A stretch of DNA of 64,000 nucleotides. It comes from Euleptes europaea. Its lineage: Eukaryota; Chordata; Lepidosauria; Squamata; Sphaerodactylidae. The DNA is taken from contig NC_079324.1 in the NCBI RefSeq assembly GCF_029931775.1, forward strand, positions 60,147,268 through 60,211,267, read 5' to 3'. Shown here one piece after another: positions 63,801-64,000 of the stretch. A program made the position numbers and the translations under genes. Numbering within the stretch: position 1 is the stretch's first letter; each line of letters begins with the position of its first letter. The notes beneath the pieces were generated by a model that saw only the letters and a program-made list of their open reading frames with translations, did not search any database and was not told the origin of the DNA.

Positions 63801-63824
63801 ATGCAGAATACATGCCAATAAAAC
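54753..63824 (+). CDS. SBNO1: SBNO1, strawberry notch homologue 1 (N-terminal part)
   Basis: SBNO1 is a large nuclear DExD/H helicase-like protein (strawberry notch family) acting in transcriptional regulation; I recall it as about 1390 residues. Coding exons here: 54753-54872, 55620-55721, 56268-56577, an optional 62843-62887, 63177-63277 and 63728-63824. They encode [76 protein letters not shown] and the acidic [20 protein letters not shown], all matching vertebrate SBNO1. All phases agree. The helicase domains lie beyond the right edge. Intron 4 contains a 5.6-kb fossil DIRS element. Confidence 0.96.
55620..55721 (+). CDS. SBNO1: SBNO1 coding exon 2
   Basis: 34 codons, [20 protein letters not shown] to VLNIR, between acceptor CTTCCTTAG and donor GTAAGC. 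Confidence 0.94.
56268..56577 (+). CDS. SBNO1: SBNO1 coding exon 3
   Basis: 103 codons plus one base, Thr-rich, from [20 protein letters not shown] to [10 protein letters not shown]; donor GTAAGT. I recall one more Gln at this junction in human; only one AG is present here, so no NAGNAG choice exists. Confidence 0.95.
56930..57090 (+). repeat. DIRS left inverted terminal repeat
   Basis: Matches the reverse complement of 62320-62480 (for example TTTTATTAGCCTTAGACCTC). CpG-rich near its inner end. Confidence 0.85.
57256..59181 (+). pseudogene. DIRS gag-like region (fossil)
   Basis: Begins with a Cys/His cluster ([20 protein letters not shown]), followed by a Ser/Pro-rich stretch and Gln/Arg-rich end. 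Recognised by this layout and position; broken. Confidence 0.7.
59236..61075 (+). pseudogene. DIRS reverse transcriptase / RNase H region (fossil)
   Basis: Reverse-transcriptase signatures [17 protein letters not shown] and FPYLDDWLL place it in the DIRS/Ty3-like lineage; RNase H-like sequence follows ([11 protein letters not shown]). Broken. Confidence 0.8.
61180..61957 (+). pseudogene. DIRS tyrosine recombinase region (fossil)
   Basis: [16 protein letters not shown] and [15 protein letters not shown], then [12 protein letters not shown] and [20 protein letters not shown], the tyrosine-recombinase pattern of vertebrate DIRS1-like elements. Counted as part of the fossil element. Confidence 0.8.
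62008..62085 (+). repeat. DIRS internal complementary region
   Basis: First half is the reverse complement of the element's left end (GGGGCTGCACGGAAGACTGA), second half of its right end (CTTACCTGTAACTGCTGTTC), joined head to tail as expected for a circular-junction template. Confidence 0.85.
62320..62533 (+). repeat. DIRS right inverted terminal repeat and terminus
   Basis: Reverse complement of the left repeat up to about 62480, then the right-end sequence CTTCAATGAACAGCAGTTAC that pairs with the internal complementary region. Confidence 0.85.
62843..62887 (+). CDS. SBNO1: SBNO1 predicted 45-nt cassette exon
   Basis: Acceptor TTTCTTACAG at 62842 and donor GTAAGC at 62888 frame a 45-base open segment, phase 1 in and out, adding [15 protein letters not shown]. 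Skipping joins exon 3 to the next exon as ...ATAATDLSNG, which matches my memory of human ATAATDVSNG. It is therefore probably alternative. Confidence 0.6.
62888..63176. other. SBNO1 intron, nothing recognised
   Basis: Short intron between the cassette exon and the next coding exon. The next intron (63278-63727) and the right edge (63825-64000) also lack recognisable elements. Confidence 0.45.
63177..63277 (+). CDS. SBNO1: SBNO1 coding exon
   Basis: Acceptor TTTCTTGTAG, donor GTAGGT. It encodes (T/A)[14 protein letters not shown] and [19 protein letters not shown]. Confidence 0.95.
63728..63824 (+). CDS. SBNO1: SBNO1 coding exon, acidic region
   Basis: Acceptor TGCTGCAG at 63727, donor GTATGT at 63825, one base carried over. 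It encodes [20 protein letters not shown] and [12 protein letters not shown]. Confidence 0.95.
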
Positions 63825-64000
63825 GTATGTGTTTTTTCTTTTGGAAAAAACTTTAATTATTACAAAGACAGGCAGACTTGGATCCACTCGAGTGTTTCTA
63901 CGAACAGAATGATTTCCCACCACAGGGCAGGACTTTCTTGCCTCCCTCTGTTGCTGTTTCCCAAAATGCTGTGCTTGTGGGTTCCCTGTCCTCCCAAGAG

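Overview
This window is vertebrate nuclear DNA, most likely from a squamate reptile and probably a lizard. It has widely spaced exons with GT-AG introns and CpG-island promoters. The repeat set is squamate-like: CR1, Bov-B and L1 LINE pieces, tRNA-derived and 5S-rRNA-derived SINEs (one Sauria-like), hAT-type elements with 8-bp target duplications, Penelope-like fold-backs and a DIRS element. Species cannot be fixed from the sequence.

Five protein-coding genes are present, in the same neighbourhood as human 12q24.31 read in reverse. They are the last three coding exons of RILPL1 (+, 529-6319), SNRNP35 (-, CDS in one exon, 12150-12920), RILPL2 (+, four coding exons, 18166-24556), KMT5A/SETD8 (-, eight coding exons, 29358-47211) and the first coding exons of SBNO1 (+, from 54753, running off the right end). 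RILPL1 and RILPL2 are paralogues with identical intron phases and flank SNRNP35. SNRNP35 and RILPL2 are head to head, RILPL2 and KMT5A are tail to tail, and KMT5A and SBNO1 are head to head across about 2.6 kb that holds both promoters.

The RILPL proteins are scaffolds that bind phosphorylated Rab GTPases around cilia and lysosomes. SNRNP35 is a U11/U12 minor-spliceosome protein. KMT5A is the histone H4K20 mono-methyltransferase, and SBNO1 is a strawberry-notch helicase-like nuclear regulator. They are neighbours through conserved vertebrate synteny, not an operon.

Most of the remaining sequence is repeats. The most notable are: (1) two Penelope-derived fold-back elements (15.7 and 17.0 kb) with 109-bp arms, 12-13-bp target duplications and hammerhead-ribozyme cores, plus a third fold-back from another subfamily at 43.5 kb; (2) a 3.7-kb array in KMT5A intron 2 in which about 127-bp monomers form a 380-bp higher-order unit; (3) a 5.6-kb fossil DIRS tyrosine-recombinase retroelement in SBNO1 intron 4, next to a predicted 45-nt cassette exon; (4) nested transposon stacks that give relative ages. 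I found no sign of a wholly new gene system. The unusual signals lie in repeat structure and in gene-model details such as a 10-nt first coding exon, a copy of a terminal exon, and promoter architecture.
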